Made by a program: the position numbers and the translations under genes
Shown here: positions 46,101 to 57,136 of the stretch, in pieces
How positions within the stretch are numbered: position 1 is the first letter of the stretch
Layout of the letters: the number at the start of each line of letters is the position of its first letter
Notes under the pieces: model-generated
The model's input: the letters and a program-made list of their open reading frames with translations, nothing else
What the model was told of the DNA's origin: nothing
Databases searched by the model: none
Origin: Plutella xylostella
Lineage: Eukaryota; Arthropoda; Insecta; Lepidoptera; Plutellidae
Length of the DNA: 64,000 bases
Reading direction: 5' to 3'
NCBI RefSeq assembly: GCF_932276165.1
Contig: NC_063997.1
Location: 3,854,001 to 3,918,000 of the forward strand

Positions 46101-49100
46101 TTTTCAAGAGCCTTAGCTGAGGTGGACAAGACCACGCGTTTTTGTCGTTTAAATAATCGTTTATACTATAGTAAGCTTTACTACATAATGTAGCTTTAAC
46201 ATAATTCTTAAATTTTTGCTCAGTAAGGTTTATTGCTTCATTTGATAATTTATTATAAAAACGTATACAGTTCCCCATGAATGATGTGTTTGTTTTCGAA
46301 AGTCTGAGTGTGGGGAAAAGCAACTTATTTTTGTTTCTGGTCTCAATACCGTGAGTGGCTCCTACTTTACTAAATGAATTTAAGTTTTTACGAACATACA
46401 TAATATTTTCATAGATATATTGGCATGGAACAGTTAGTATACCTATTTCCTTAAACGTATCTCTTAATGAAATTCTAGACCCTAATACATATATGGCTCG
46501 AATTGCTCGTTTTTGCAGAACAAAGATTTGATTAATGTCAGCCGCTCGTCCCCACAATAGAATTCCGTAAGACATAACACTATGAAAATAACTAAAATAC
46601 ACAAGCCTGGCTGTATCTACATCTGTTAACTGTCTAATGGTTCTAACCGCATAAGCTGCAGAACTCAATCTACCGGCTATCCTCTCAATATGGGGTCCCC
46701 ATTGCAACTTTGAGTCAATTGTAATACCCAGGAATACCGTTTCATTTACTAACTCTAGCTTATCGTTATTCAATGTCAAATATGTCTCTACTTGTCTTAC
46801 ATTAGGCAAAGTGAATTTAATACATTTTGTTTTCTTGGAGTTAAGAGCTAAATTATTTACAGTGAACCAATTAGCAACTATGGAAAGAGTACTGTTTGCA
46901 TTGTCAAAATTGACTTCTTGTCGCTTCAACTTAAATAAAAGTGAAGTATCATCAGCAAACAGTACTATCTCACATAATTTATCTACCAAAAACGGTAAAT
47001 CGTTAACATATACAAGAAACAAGAATGGTCCTAAAATCGAGCCTTGGGGAACACCCATACTGACAGGACAGCCAGCCGAACGCACTCCATTTATGTCAAC
47101 TAGTTGAGTTCTGTTGCTCAAGTATGATTCCAATAATGTAAGAGCTTTGCCAGTTAGCCATGGTAGGTATTATCTGAAAAGCAACCAACCTTGCCAATGG
47201 TACGCAAAGTTTCTGTTAACACGCACTCCGAAGCACGGGTGGCTATCATCTTTCTCCATATTCTTGTGCCACGCATCAGGCCTGGTGCCCTCGCGCGCCG
47301 TGAGGTTGGCAGACCACGTGGACGCGTTCACTGGCTTATTGTCGCGAATGGCTTGCGTGAACGTCAGGCCGTCAGGGTTGGCCAGCGGTATGAGGTACCT
47401 GTGTGAGGTTGAAATGTTTTTGGTGGAGTATTGGTGGTTTAATTTTGGATAGCGAGCAGCCGGACTCTTAAAATATCTGCAACATGTGTATTAATGTAGG
47501 TACTTTAATACTTAAATAATCTGTTTATTTTATTGTAGGTAAGTAAGGTACTTAGTTCATGTCTGAAATAGTTAAATATTCCTGGGTTTCTAGGTTTCCA
47601 TAACTATACCAATGGTTAGCCCAAGTTTCGTTATTTTGTTAACGAAATCACAATATAAGTAAAAAAAGAGGCGTGACTATAAAGCATCAATGATTCAAAC
47701 TAACTACAACTACATCAGAACAAGCAAAACTGACCAATCGTAGTCGTTGAAGAATGGTGCCTGGTAGTTGCTGTCGTGCAGCAGCCGGTCAGCCAGCTCC
47801 AACATCGCGTTGGGTACGCCCCACGCCATGCCGTCCAGACCTGCTGACCAAGAAGCTATACAGGGTGTTGCCAAAGTGGTGAGCCGAGCACACAACGTGG
47901 TCCGTGGTTTTCAATGTCTGAAAAGGACACTTGTACTAGCAGTACAATTGTACAATATTATACCTAATTTAGTTTAGATTCAAGCATTGTATGCATGATT
48001 GCATGTTAGTATTAAAATTAATGTATTTTATAAGATAACATTTTGAATGCTGTTGCACACCTATAATTGGTGCATGGATAGGATAAGCAACATGTACCTA
48101 CTGTGTCTGAACAACTTTTTATCCAATGTGCTGTTGGTGTGTCTATTTCTGTAAATAATAATAATAAATAATAGTAAGTAGCTGTCTGTCTTGGACGGGA
48201 ATCGAACCTGGGACGCTTGGCACAGATTAAAGTGATCACATTATTATGACAAAGGCTCTACGAGGTTAGGAGATTGAGGAGCGAGAACCTCTGATTATTG
48301 AAGATTTTCGGGTAAGGTATAGGTTGATTGTTAGCCTATGCTAGAGGCAGTATGTTGTTTGTTTAATCTACTACCGTATGCCTAGTGACTAGGCATATTA
48401 TGCATGGGCGTACCCAGGTAGGAGCAGGGGGGGGGCAGCTGCCCCTCCCCCCCCCTAGAAGATAAAATAAAAAAAATCCTTCCAAGTGGGAATTAAAAAT
48501 GTGTTACTTACTGTGCGCAAAATGAAGTGTTGGAAACTTTGCTTTTCAGTCAGATATTTTGATTTAATATTCATTTATATATAATGTTTCAATATACCCG
48601 ACCGACCATGATCTCGGAACGGGTATGAGCTGCCCCCCCCCAAGCTGAAATCCTGGGTACGCCCTTGATATTATGTAAGTACATAGCAGTAATTTTTATC
48701 TAACCTACGCAAGGTTACTCAGGGCGCAGCACATAGGTATGTTAGGGCTGCACCCTATAACTTTGTACATAAATATTAGACAATAACAATGTGTCGCAGT
48801 TGCAAGTGTCGTTATCAAAATAAGGAGTGGAGTAAGTTCTCTACCATGGGAAATCTGAAATAAAAACACGTTAAAATCTATAGTTACACCATCCCATCTA
48901 ATGTAGCACCAAATAAACGATTTGTATGTTGTATTTGTAAGCTGTCGTAAAGTAAATACCCCAGAGTCATTTATGCAGCAAGTTACCTGAAGGCTTAAAA
49001 CTAAAAATATGGGTCTGGCATGAAAATAACTAACATACTTTATTATTACCTATTATTATTGTACTTGCCTCCTACAATGAGAATGCCAGGTTTCTTCGTT

Positions 49101-49640
49101 TGACTGTCACTGCGCAGTTCCAAGGCGGTTATGGTCCTATTTTGCGCAGTCCTGGGTTCCAGTTCCACCATATTGGCCAGATCTGGATCGGTTTTGGAGA
49201 TCTGCTCGCACAGGTCCAATATCTCTTGGTGGGAGAGGTAATGGTCGTAGGTGAGACCAGCGCTGCTGCTTCGTAGGGCGGATAGTTTCGCCCCTGACCT
49301 GTTTTGGGCTTATGTTTTAATAATTATCCAAGTGTTCTAGGTATTTGTAAGTATAAGTTACCGAGAGTTAGAGTGGGTACCTATAGTAAAGTTTTAGAGA
49401 TCCAGAGGTAACTAACCCTTTTCGTTTGATTACCTAATACTTAGTTACTTTTTTATGTTCGATGGTTCGTACTGTAAATACCTAAAATATGATTATAGTA
49501 GGTGCCAATATTCAGGACTTCAGAAGGTTAATATAAGTTAAAACTGACCGTAAGAAGTTTCGTGGTGGAAATAGCAGCATGAAGATGGCCCCCAGGGCGT
49601 AGAGGATAGCAATTGCATAAATTTTTATTTGCAATAACAT
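43180..49640 (-). CDS. M14 zinc-carboxypeptidase-family protein, probably inactive
   Basis: Exons: 49549-49640, 49069-49298, 47735-47840, 47190-47398, 45405-45562, 44952-45071, 43680-43818 and 43180-43289. All join in phase, giving about 387 residues. The start has a hydrophobic signal or anchor (IYAIAILYALGAIFMLLF). Family landmarks: YLSHQEILDLCEQI, KPGILIVGG, DYDWYLIPLANPDG, RVNRNFAYHW, GPRPFSAREAQAVRGYVDRL and LLLYPWRYT. The HxxE zinc motif after IVGG (usually HAREW) reads LDGMAW, so both ligands are replaced. The third-ligand region reads VHLQPSYEAKKDLLLYPW; aligning SY puts Pro at the His. The catalytic Glu region (FELR) reads VYLLQP. The usual activation propeptide is absent. The frame is intact, arguing for a conserved pseudoenzyme rather than a pseudogene. 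Intron 2 uses a GC donor (GGAG|GCAAGT). A Jockey-type LINE sits in intron 4. Confidence 0.85.
45876..47163 (-). mobile_element. Jockey-type LINE, 5'-truncated
   Basis: The minus-strand frame (stop at 46096) is open to about 47163 and encodes the C-terminal half of a non-LTR reverse transcriptase: GVPQGSILGPFLFLVYVNDL, the catalytic LFADDTSLL and ALNSKKTKCIKFTLP. The 3' end is a (CAAATT)n-like tail at 45876-45901. It lies inside intron 4 of the carboxypeptidase-like gene, and its 5' junction is only about 27 bp from that gene's exon 4 donor. A relative is at 30182-30775. Confidence 0.87.
48180..48275 (-). repeat. tRNA-derived SINE fragment
   Basis: On the minus strand a B-box-like GGTTCGATTCC lies near 48200-48212, within a short tRNA-like head. 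The rest is not recognisable. It lies in intron 2 of the carboxypeptidase-like gene. Confidence 0.45.
48406..48664. mobile_element. MITE with GGGCGTACCCAGG ends
   Basis: GGGCGTACCCAGG (48406-48418) is inverted at the right end as CCTGGGTACGCCC. Just inside each end is a G-run or C-run of nine or so bases, GGGGGGGGGCAGCTGCC on the left and GCTGCCCCCCCCC on the right. No ORF. It is in intron 2 of the carboxypeptidase-like gene. A clear target duplication was not seen. Confidence 0.7.
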
Positions 49641-50904
49641 TTTGCTATTTGAATTTATTTCATGTTGATTTACAATTTTCTACGTAAACCTCACGTAAAT
49701 AAACAGAAATCTTTTCTTTTCATAGCACGAGGCATAGAGAAAATACCTAATACTATTCTGTATAGAAAAGCGATTCTGCGTGTTAAAACTTAAAATATTA
49801 ATGAGAAAAATTTACGGTCAAACGCTCAGCTTGAACCACGGATTTCAGCCTTCAGAATATCTCTGCCATTTACCCTGTAAACCTTAGAAAGATCCCGTTA
49901 TTAAAATCTCGACCCCTCCGACCTGATAAAGATTATGAAAGTAATAGTTAAGTATGCAAGTTACTTAATTAATAATCTTTTCAATCACTCAAAAACAACA
50001 TCATCTCTTGTGTTTTGTGGATCACTGCGCTTTCCAGAATAAGGCAATCTCTAAATTAGTTGGTGAGAACTTTCAGAAGATACTAAGTAGGTACATAATT
50101 ATGTACCTACTGTTTGTACATAATGTATCATGAATTCATGATAAATAAACTCGTCGAGGTCATATACTTGCACAGTTGATCGCATTCGTAAGTAGTGGCC
50201 CGCGGGTAGGGCACGGGTGTCGCGGTATAAAAAAATACTAACAAAAAAAACTGAATTGGTGTGATTTTTTTTATATTTTTTGATATTTGTTGAATATCAA
50301 GTGACTGAAATTAATCAAAATGGTGAGCTTTGTTTTTTTTCGTGAGTGTTTGTTATTATTGTAAGTAAGTGCTGCTACTGCTGCTTTAGCTTTTTTTTAA
50401 CTGAGCTTTAAAAAAGAAAGTTTAACGTTAGGCCACGTTAGGCAGGTAAGTTCGAAATCCGATATTAGAGTAGGGCTTAGAGTATATATTGAGTAGGGCG
50501 ATTTTTTACGCAAGTGATTTTGCGCCTTGAAATATTTATTTATTTTTCTCAAAGGTTGTCTGTAAGGGATCGCATTAAAGGCGGCCTTGCGCATGAATGA
50601 AATAAGTCCTAACAGCACTCGCGCAGCATTTCATTTCAAACTAGGTACTTACTTCATAACTACTACGTAGGGCTAATCTCAAAAAAATATAATCAGAAGA
50701 GAACCCTAGTGTTGACTGACTTGCATACGATTCTTTGTATGCATATCTACTATTACCTATCTATTTTTAATTAAATTATATTATAGGTATAAATTCCCAT
50801 GCAAAGCATACCCATACTGTACTTAAAGTACTTAGGTACCATTCCTTACGTACTTATTTATTTGCCATACTTAAAATATGAATAATACACACACACACGC
50901 ACTC
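49641..50904. other. Upstream spacer of the carboxypeptidase-like gene
   Basis: AT-rich DNA with no recognised gene or repeat apart from an (AC)n run near 50888-50900. The promoter of the minus-strand gene must lie at the left of this stretch, but no motif was assigned. Confidence 0.45.
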
Positions 50905-51148
50905 ACGCCTTGTACTAATGTACTCCCTTGCGGGGTAGGCAGAGGTGCATTGCTGCACCCACTTTTCGCCAGAGTGTTATGTTAGACCCAATGTAATAGG
51001 GGGCAGGCCTATTGCCATTTTACGGGCACATCCAAGACCTGAGAACAAATATCTGTGTTTAAACAAATATCTGCCCCAGCTGGGGATCGAACCCGGGACC
51101 ATCGGCTCAGTAGTCAGGGTCACTAACCACTACGCCATTCGGTCGACA
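50905..51148 (-). repeat. tRNA-derived SINE
   Basis: The minus strand carries a B-box-like GGGTTCGATCCCC near 51085-51100, with tRNA-like sequence before it and a body ending in CTACCCCGCAAGGGAGTACA. Both features are typical of lepidopteran SINEs. The body includes GGGTGCAGCAATGCACCTCT. Confidence 0.6.
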
Positions 51149-51710
51149 TGAATAATAATTAAAAGAAACATGTAAAATTATAATTTGAATATAAATATTA
51201 ATCTATAGAATGGATTAATGAACCGTATCATGGATTTACCAATGGAGGTACTTGACAGTTCGTTATCTTGAATTAATTTAGTACCTAGCTATTCCTACCT
51301 ATGTACTGTAGGAATTATTTATTGTTTTATTAGTAAATAATATGTAGGTAGGTACGGAGGATAGATTGTTGGGATACCTAAGCCTATGTCCAGGGTCGTA
51401 CCTACAGGCTTATTTCTAAGTACTTACCTAATGTAGGTTTTTACGGGGATTCCACTAATCAATCACTCAGCCGATCTATCATGATCATGATAAAGGGATT
51501 AATACCTACATTATATCTACGGGTCAATTTGTAACATCGATTCTGAAGGATACATTTTAATGGCCTTTGAATTTAATATAGACATAATTTTGCATGTTAG
51601 TTTACGAACTTTTACCTATTATAAGTAGATAGGTTCTCATTGTTTTTAGTAAATCTACCCAAGCATTAACGCTGAATTCTGTTTATATCCGCACTTTATA
51701 GTTTACTAGT

Positions 51711-52125
51711 AGTTCCCGCGAGCTTCGCTTCGCCTTAAAAAGTTTTCCCATGGGAATTCCGGGATAGCGTCAGCGCACACCGAACTGCAAAATGCTCGCG
51801 CATGGTCGAGCAAACTTTAGAACGCATACTCGAACATTTACTAGAAAGCTCGAGCATGGTCGAGCATCAAGTTGGGACGTGTATTCAATTTTGAAATGTA
51901 TGGAATTATCATAAGATTAATTTTTCAATGATTTCACAATATGCTCTGCTCTGCTCTGCTCTTGGTGTGCGCTGACCCATAAAAGTAGCCTATGTTCTTT
52001 CTCAGAGTCTAAACCATATGTATACCAAATTTCATTCAAATCCGTTCAGTAGTTTTGGCGTGAAAGAGTAACAGACAGACAGACAGACATACACAGTTAC
52101 TTTCGCATTTATAATATTAGTTAGG
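51711..52125 (+). repeat. Interspersed repeat tail, copy 3, split by a MITE
   Basis: Third copy of the AGTTCCCGCGAGCTTCGCTT...GCGTGAAAGAGTAACAGACA family seen at 4579-4775 and 4841-5032. It is interrupted at 51767-51978 by a TIR element. The tail has four GACA units followed by TACTTTCGCATTTATAATAT. Confidence 0.65.
51767..51978. mobile_element. 212-bp MITE nested in a repeat
   Basis: The ends GCGTCAGCGCACACC and GGTGTGCGCTGACCC are inverted repeats with one mismatch. Comparison with uninterrupted repeat copies (GGGATAAAAAGTAGCC) shows the insertion split GGGATA|AAAG and duplicated ATA or TA. The interior has CGAGCATGGTCGAGC repeats and a (GCTCT)n run near the right end. Confidence 0.8.
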
Positions 52126-52667
52126 ATAGGATAGTCTTGCTAAGCGACAATTCAGTAAATCACTTCGTTGAATTCCATACTTAGTTACTTACTATTCTCA
52201 AATGAAAAACTGGAAAGTAGAAAAACATTCTCATTGTCATGTGAGGCGAGATTCCATATTTTTTTTCATTATTTATTTATAATAACATAATAATATACTT
52301 AATATGATATTATGTTCTGTTTCGTATTTTATTAATCAGCTGACCTTTGTTAATTAAATGATACGTAAAAATCATTTTTATCACCATGTAGTGTATGTAT
52401 GTATATACTTAACACCTGAGTAGATAATTATAATATGTAAACCTATGTAAGTATCATCAAGTAAACAAAGGAATTCCATTTAAAAAACACTTCGTTCAGT
52501 CCAAATGGTTGCTGCGTCGCCTCGTTTGGTCAGTAGTTAGCAGTCAGTACCGAGCTAGATGCAAAAGGCTCAATTAATCCATTACATAATGAAGGTAACT
52601 GTAGCTTAACAAAACCGAACGAAAAATGAGCTTCGAAATTTCATAAGCTACTTAGATGGAGAAGGAG

Positions 52668-52835
52668 CGGTGGTAGCTCAGTCGGGTAAGCGCCCGCTTC
52701 TCACGCCAGAGATACGGGTTTGACTCCCGGCGGAGGCGGGCGCTGACATCTGTACCAATGTACTTATACAATCGCAATATGTATACAATCGCTCTTACAG
52801 TGAAGTAAAACTGCCATAACTTGCACCTATCGCAA
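52668..52835 (+). repeat. tRNA-derived SINE with A and B boxes
   Basis: GGTGGTAGCTCAGTCGGGTA contains an A box, and ACGGGTTTGACTCCCGG a B box with one change, spaced as in tRNA genes. The body continues GGGCGCTGACATCTGTACCA. No tRNA cloverleaf fits, so this is a SINE rather than a tRNA gene. Confidence 0.6.
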
Positions 52836-53061
52836 TATAAGAACCTGCCTACCTATTATAGTTATTAGAGGTTCTTTAAACAAGAGACAGTGATTTTTAT
52901 TAGCGAACTAATCTTGCAAAATGTTTGTCATTGACCGTCAACTGTAGTATGTTAGAGCGTCGTCGTGTATTTTAAATAACTGCATTCTCTGACAAGGCCG
53001 TGTCTTGCCCATGACATAGGAAGTAGAGGTTACGTATTTGGCTATTCATTATGATATGCAT

Positions 53062-56000
53062 ATGATAGCCAAGGGCGACAGTAGAGGTTATTAGCGGCTG
53101 TCGGCCAGACACTGCATCCAAACTCTTCTCTGGTCGTAGCGGTCTCCGTTCCATCGGGTTAAGAAGAGGGAGGACGAGAGAGTGCATCTGTGACTGCGCG
53201 CCCACTTGTGCACTATAATATCATCTGCGCATCGGACTGCTCTTGGACAAGGACCCGGATTTAAAAAAGCCCTACGGCGATGAACAAAGGTAGAGAGGTT
53301 CGGTTGTGATGCACACCGGGCTTTGTCTGATGTTTGCACGTAGGCGGCTCAGAGAGAGTGGTCGCTTTTACGCTGATCAGAGGTAACAGTGTAAGCTCGG
53401 CAGCACTCTGGGCGACCAAGCAGCCCTTTTTAGGGAAGCACTGCTTGCCCTGCATGGGGACAGGACTAGAAAAGGTGTCCTAAAAATTGCTTACCTCAAA
53501 TCAACAGGGAGGTAGCAACCACGGCTGCCTAAGCATCCCATCACTCGTGGTCACAAGCTCAATAATAAAAAGAATGTAAGAACCTCAAACATGACGTTTG
53601 CAGCTTGGAATGTACGGACACTGATCGATCGCGACTCCAACTTGTGCCCAGAAAGGAAAACTGCCATAGTGGCCCGTGAACTCCGTCGATACAACGTGGA
53701 TATAGCTGCACTAAGCGAGACCCACCTAGAAGACGAAGGTGAATTAGTGGAACACGGTGGCGAATACACGTACTACTGGAAGGGTACACCCGCCTCTGAG
53801 CCAAGACGTTCGGGCGTTGGTTTTGCAATTAAAAACTCTATAGCTAAAGACCTAGTGGAATGCCCTGTATATGTCTCAGATCGCATAATAACACTGCGCC
53901 TTCATATGGAGAATAGCCAGTTCCTGAATTTGATTAGCATATATGCTCCAACTATGACAAACGACGAAGAAGTTAAGGATCGCTTTTATGAAGATTTGTC
54001 AGCCTTACTAATTAGCATTCGCCCGGTGGAGAAGATCCTTTTGCTAGGCGACTTTAATGCAAGAGTTGGGCGGGACTTTGAAGCTTGGCCGCGTGTTTTA
54101 GGTCGACATGGTATTGGTAATATGAACAGTAACGGCCAAATGTTACTTAGCCTCTGTGCTCAATTTGGCCTGGCTATAACCAATACCCACTATAGATTAC
54201 CTGTAAAGCACAAGGTTACATGGATGCATCCGAGGTCGAAACATTGGCATTTGATAGACTATGCAATCGTAAGACAGGCTGACCTATCCCAAGTGCTCGT
54301 CACTAGAGTAATGCGAGGAGCCAACTGTTGGACGGACCACAAGCTTGTAGTCACGAAAACCAGATTGCAACTTCGCCCTCCCATCAGATCCAACAGAGCT
54401 AAACCTACGCGTCTAGATATAGGAAAACTGGCTAGCTTGGAAACTCAAAGGGACTATCGTCAAGCTTTAAATAGCGCAACCTCGACACTGGACGCAAACG
54501 GTGATCTTCAGGCGATATGGGATCTCCTTTGTTCGCAAATAATCGACTCGGCCAAACACACGTTAGGGAAACTAACCAGAGTTAACGAAGACTGGTTCGA
54601 CGAGAACGATCAGATACTGACCGAAGCGATTGCAAAGCACCGTGCTCTCCTTCGGCGTCAAGGTCGAGGACGACAGTTACTGGACGAGATAAAGAAGAGC
54701 AGTGTGGCCCTCCGAACTCTCACTCGGGAATTAAAAGATCAGTGGTGGAAAAATAAAGCCGAGTATATCAACTGGCTTTCAAAGTCAAACTGTCTAGGAC
54801 TGTTTTACGCTGAAATAAGGAAGTTAATCGGCAGTGTGCCCCGTGTTAATGTGCCACTCGTATCCAAAGATGGCACCCAACGACTAACTTCTAAAGTAGA
54901 CACCTTGAATCGTTGGGCTGAACACTTTAATCACCTTCTTAATGTAGACCGAGCAGCAGATCTACAACACATAAGGGCGCTACCAAAACTTACTGAAAAG
55001 ACTGAATTGTGTGCTCCACTCACACTAGAAGAAGTAGTCACAGCGATAAGGCAGCAACCAAATGACAAGGCGACTGGAGTTGACAACATCTCAGGAGAAC
55101 TCTTAAAGTATGGAGGAGAGCAGTTGTACAATACCATCTGGAAATTATTTCTGCGAATGTGGGAAGAAGAACGAGTTCCAAGCGACTTTAAAATCTCACG
55201 CATCTGCTCCTTGTATAAAAACAAGGGAGCCCGTTCTGATTGCAATTCCTACCGAGGCATATCTTTACTCTGCATCCCTGGGAAAATTTTCGCCAAAATA
55301 CTTCTGAATAGACTCATTCCGGTGTCTGAAACACTACAACCAGGAAGTCAATTTGGCTTTAGACCTCAAAGAGGAACCTGCGAAGCGATCTTCAGTCTAC
55401 GCCAACTACAAGAAAAGAGCAAAGAGCAAGGACAACCGCTTCATCTGTGTTTCGTAGACTTAGAGAAGGCATTCGATAGTGTCCCCCGAGAGGCTCTATG
55501 GATAATCCTGGAGAAATATGGCTGCCCGGATAAGTTTGTAAGGCTAATAAGACTTCTCCACGACAACATGACATGCTGTGTTACAGCTAATGGCGAGCAG
55601 ACAGAGTTTTTCTCAGTTACCTGTGGAGTCAAACAAGGATGTGTCCTAGCACCCACTCTGTTCGCCCTTTACTTTGCCGTGGTGGTTCGTGAAACGATTG
55701 AAGACAAATCGGAGGGCATCCACATTCGCTTTCGGACGGACGGAAAGCTATTCAATCTGGCTAGACTTAAGGCGAGCACCAAAGTCTCCTATGATGTCGT
55801 AACAGAGATCATGTATGCAGATGACCTGTGTTTTGTGGCGGATTCCCCAGGCGGTCTGCAAAAGCTGATGACAAAACTCCATGAGGCTTGCTGTAGATAC
55901 GGGCTAAAAATCAGTGTCAAGAAAACCGAGGTTATGTCCTTGGATACACTACAAACGGATGGCTCTGCACTGAACATTCGCCTTGGTGAGGATACTCTAA

Positions 56001-56825
56001 AGCAGGTAGACAAGTTTAGATATCTGGGAAGTACCTTGACAGCTAAAGGAGATCTAGACGCTGAGCTAAACAGCAGGATCGGTGCGGCCTCTGCAGCCTT
56101 TGGAAAGCTACAATTGAAGCTTTTTCGCTCTCACGATATCAAACGATCGACAAAAATTGCTGTTTATATGGCTATCGTGTTGCCTAACCTTTTATACTCA
56201 GCGGAAACCTGGTGCGTATATCGCAAGCACATCCGAATATTGGATAGGTTTCACCTCAAGTGCCTTCGAGACATTTTGAATATCAAATGGTCAGATCGCG
56301 TTCGCAATACAGAGGTACTGCGCAGGGCAAATGTTGGCGGCATTGAAGCCTATTTGATGAGACGACAGTTGCGTTGGTGCGGGCATGTCTCCCGTATGTC
56401 CGATGAGAGGCTGGCCAAGCGCGTGTTCTATTCGGAGCTCCGAGATGGCAAACGGAAACAAGGTGGCCAGTTTCTTCGATATAAAGACGTGTTGAAGAGG
56501 CACATGAAGAGCTGCAATATAGCACCAGAGAACTGGGAGAAGTGCGCCGCCGAGAGGCCTGAATGGAGACGCCGGGTTCAGACAAATGTTTTTACGTTTG
56601 AAGAAAAAAGACGTAAAGATCTCGACACTAAGCGAGATCAGCTGAAGGCCCGACCACCTGCGGCTATAACATATAATTATGAGAATGGAGTTTTGAAGTG
56701 TGGTATATGCGAACGAACTTTTACCGCCAAGATTGGCTATGTTAGCCACACAAGGGCACACCAGCGAAACCTAAATAACAAGTAGCAGTCGCCGTAGCCG
56801 CATCGGCATGGAAGACATCATCATC
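53062..56825 (+). mobile_element. Full-length APE-type LINE with perfect 11-bp target duplication
   Basis: ATGATATGCAT directly flanks both ends (53051-53061 and 56826-56836). The element is 3764 bp: a 529-bp 5' region with no convincing ORF1, one long ORF (53591-56785), and a very short 3' end finishing in (CAT)n. Complete length, an intact ORF and an undecayed target duplication all point to a very recent insertion. Confidence 0.9.
53591..56785 (+). CDS. LINE polyprotein: AP endonuclease, reverse transcriptase, C2H2 finger
   Basis: This protein makes and inserts DNA copies of its own RNA by target-primed reverse transcription. It has 1064 codons with no stop. Residues 1-260: AP-type endonuclease with FAAWNVRTL, ALSETHLE, IYAPTM, LLLGDFNARVG, TWMHPRSKHWHLIDYAIV and WTDHKLVV. 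Residues about 470-790: reverse transcriptase with KATGVDNISGELLKYGG, SYRGISLLCIPGKIFAKILL, FGFRPQRGTCEAIFSLRQLQ, FVDLEKAFDSV, CGVKQGCVLAPTLFALYF and the catalytic MYADDLCFV. The C-terminus has a C2H2 finger, CGICERTFTAKIGYVSHTRAH. No RNase H domain was seen. The frame is open upstream to a TAG near 53515, so the true start could be earlier. The clade (RTE-, L2- or related group) is not settled. It differs from the RTE tails at 32163 and 59420. Confidence 0.92.
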   Translation: MTFAAWNVRTLIDRDSNLCPERKTAIVARELRRYNVDIAALSETHLEDEGELVEHGGEYTYYWKGTPASEPRRSGVGFAIKNSIAKDLVECPVYVSDRIITLRLHMENSQFLNLISIYAPTMTNDEEVKDRFYEDLSALLISIRPVEKILLLGDFNARVGRDFEAWPRVLGRHGIGNMNSNGQMLLSLCAQFGLAITNTHYRLPVKHKVTWMHPRSKHWHLIDYAIVRQADLSQVLVTRVMRGANCWTDHKLVVTKTRLQLRPPIRSNRAKPTRLDIGKLASLETQRDYRQALNSATSTLDANGDLQAIWDLLCSQIIDSAKHTLGKLTRVNEDWFDENDQILTEAIAKHRALLRRQGRGRQLLDEIKKSSVALRTLTRELKDQWWKNKAEYINWLSKSNCLGLFYAEIRKLIGSVPRVNVPLVSKDGTQRLTSKVDTLNRWAEHFNHLLNVDRAADLQHIRALPKLTEKTELCAPLTLEEVVTAIRQQPNDKATGVDNISGELLKYGGEQLYNTIWKLFLRMWEEERVPSDFKISRICSLYKNKGARSDCNSYRGISLLCIPGKIFAKILLNRLIPVSETLQPGSQFGFRPQRGTCEAIFSLRQLQEKSKEQGQPLHLCFVDLEKAFDSVPREALWIILEKYGCPDKFVRLIRLLHDNMTCCVTANGEQTEFFSVTCGVKQGCVLAPTLFALYFAVVVRETIEDKSEGIHIRFRTDGKLFNLARLKASTKVSYDVVTEIMYADDLCFVADSPGGLQKLMTKLHEACCRYGLKISVKKTEVMSLDTLQTDGSALNIRLGEDTLKQVDKFRYLGSTLTAKGDLDAELNSRIGAASAAFGKLQLKLFRSHDIKRSTKIAVYMAIVLPNLLYSAETWCVYRKHIRILDRFHLKCLRDILNIKWSDRVRNTEVLRRANVGGIEAYLMRRQLRWCGHVSRMSDERLAKRVFYSELRDGKRKQGGQFLRYKDVLKRHMKSCNIAPENWEKCAAERPEWRRRVQTNVFTFEEKRRKDLDTKRDQLKARPPAAITYNYENGVLKCGICERTFTAKIGYVSHTRAHQRNLNNK

Positions 56826-57136
56826 ATGATATGCATAAATTAATGTTTGCAACCTTAAATTTTAATTAAATCGGGTGAATGCGCTCCTATTAACCTTCCT
56901 ACAGCTCGAAACAATAAGTAGGTAAATGCAAAAAGGAAATCCGCTGAAATGCTCTCCATGCGGAGATTACTTATTACTTCCTTAAGAACATTGATTTATT
57001 ATAATACTTATATGGTCGAAGACGGCAGGTGTCCTCTGTACCTACTTTTATTACACGCTCAGAAATTACAAATTGTCCTAGTAGGTATCTACAAATAAAG
57101 TTTTTCAGATTGAGTCCTTTCGGTCGTCAGTAAGTA

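Noticed and set aside
52668..52740. Functional tRNA gene
   Set aside because: A and B boxes are present, but the arms do not fold into a cloverleaf and the sequence continues into a SINE body.
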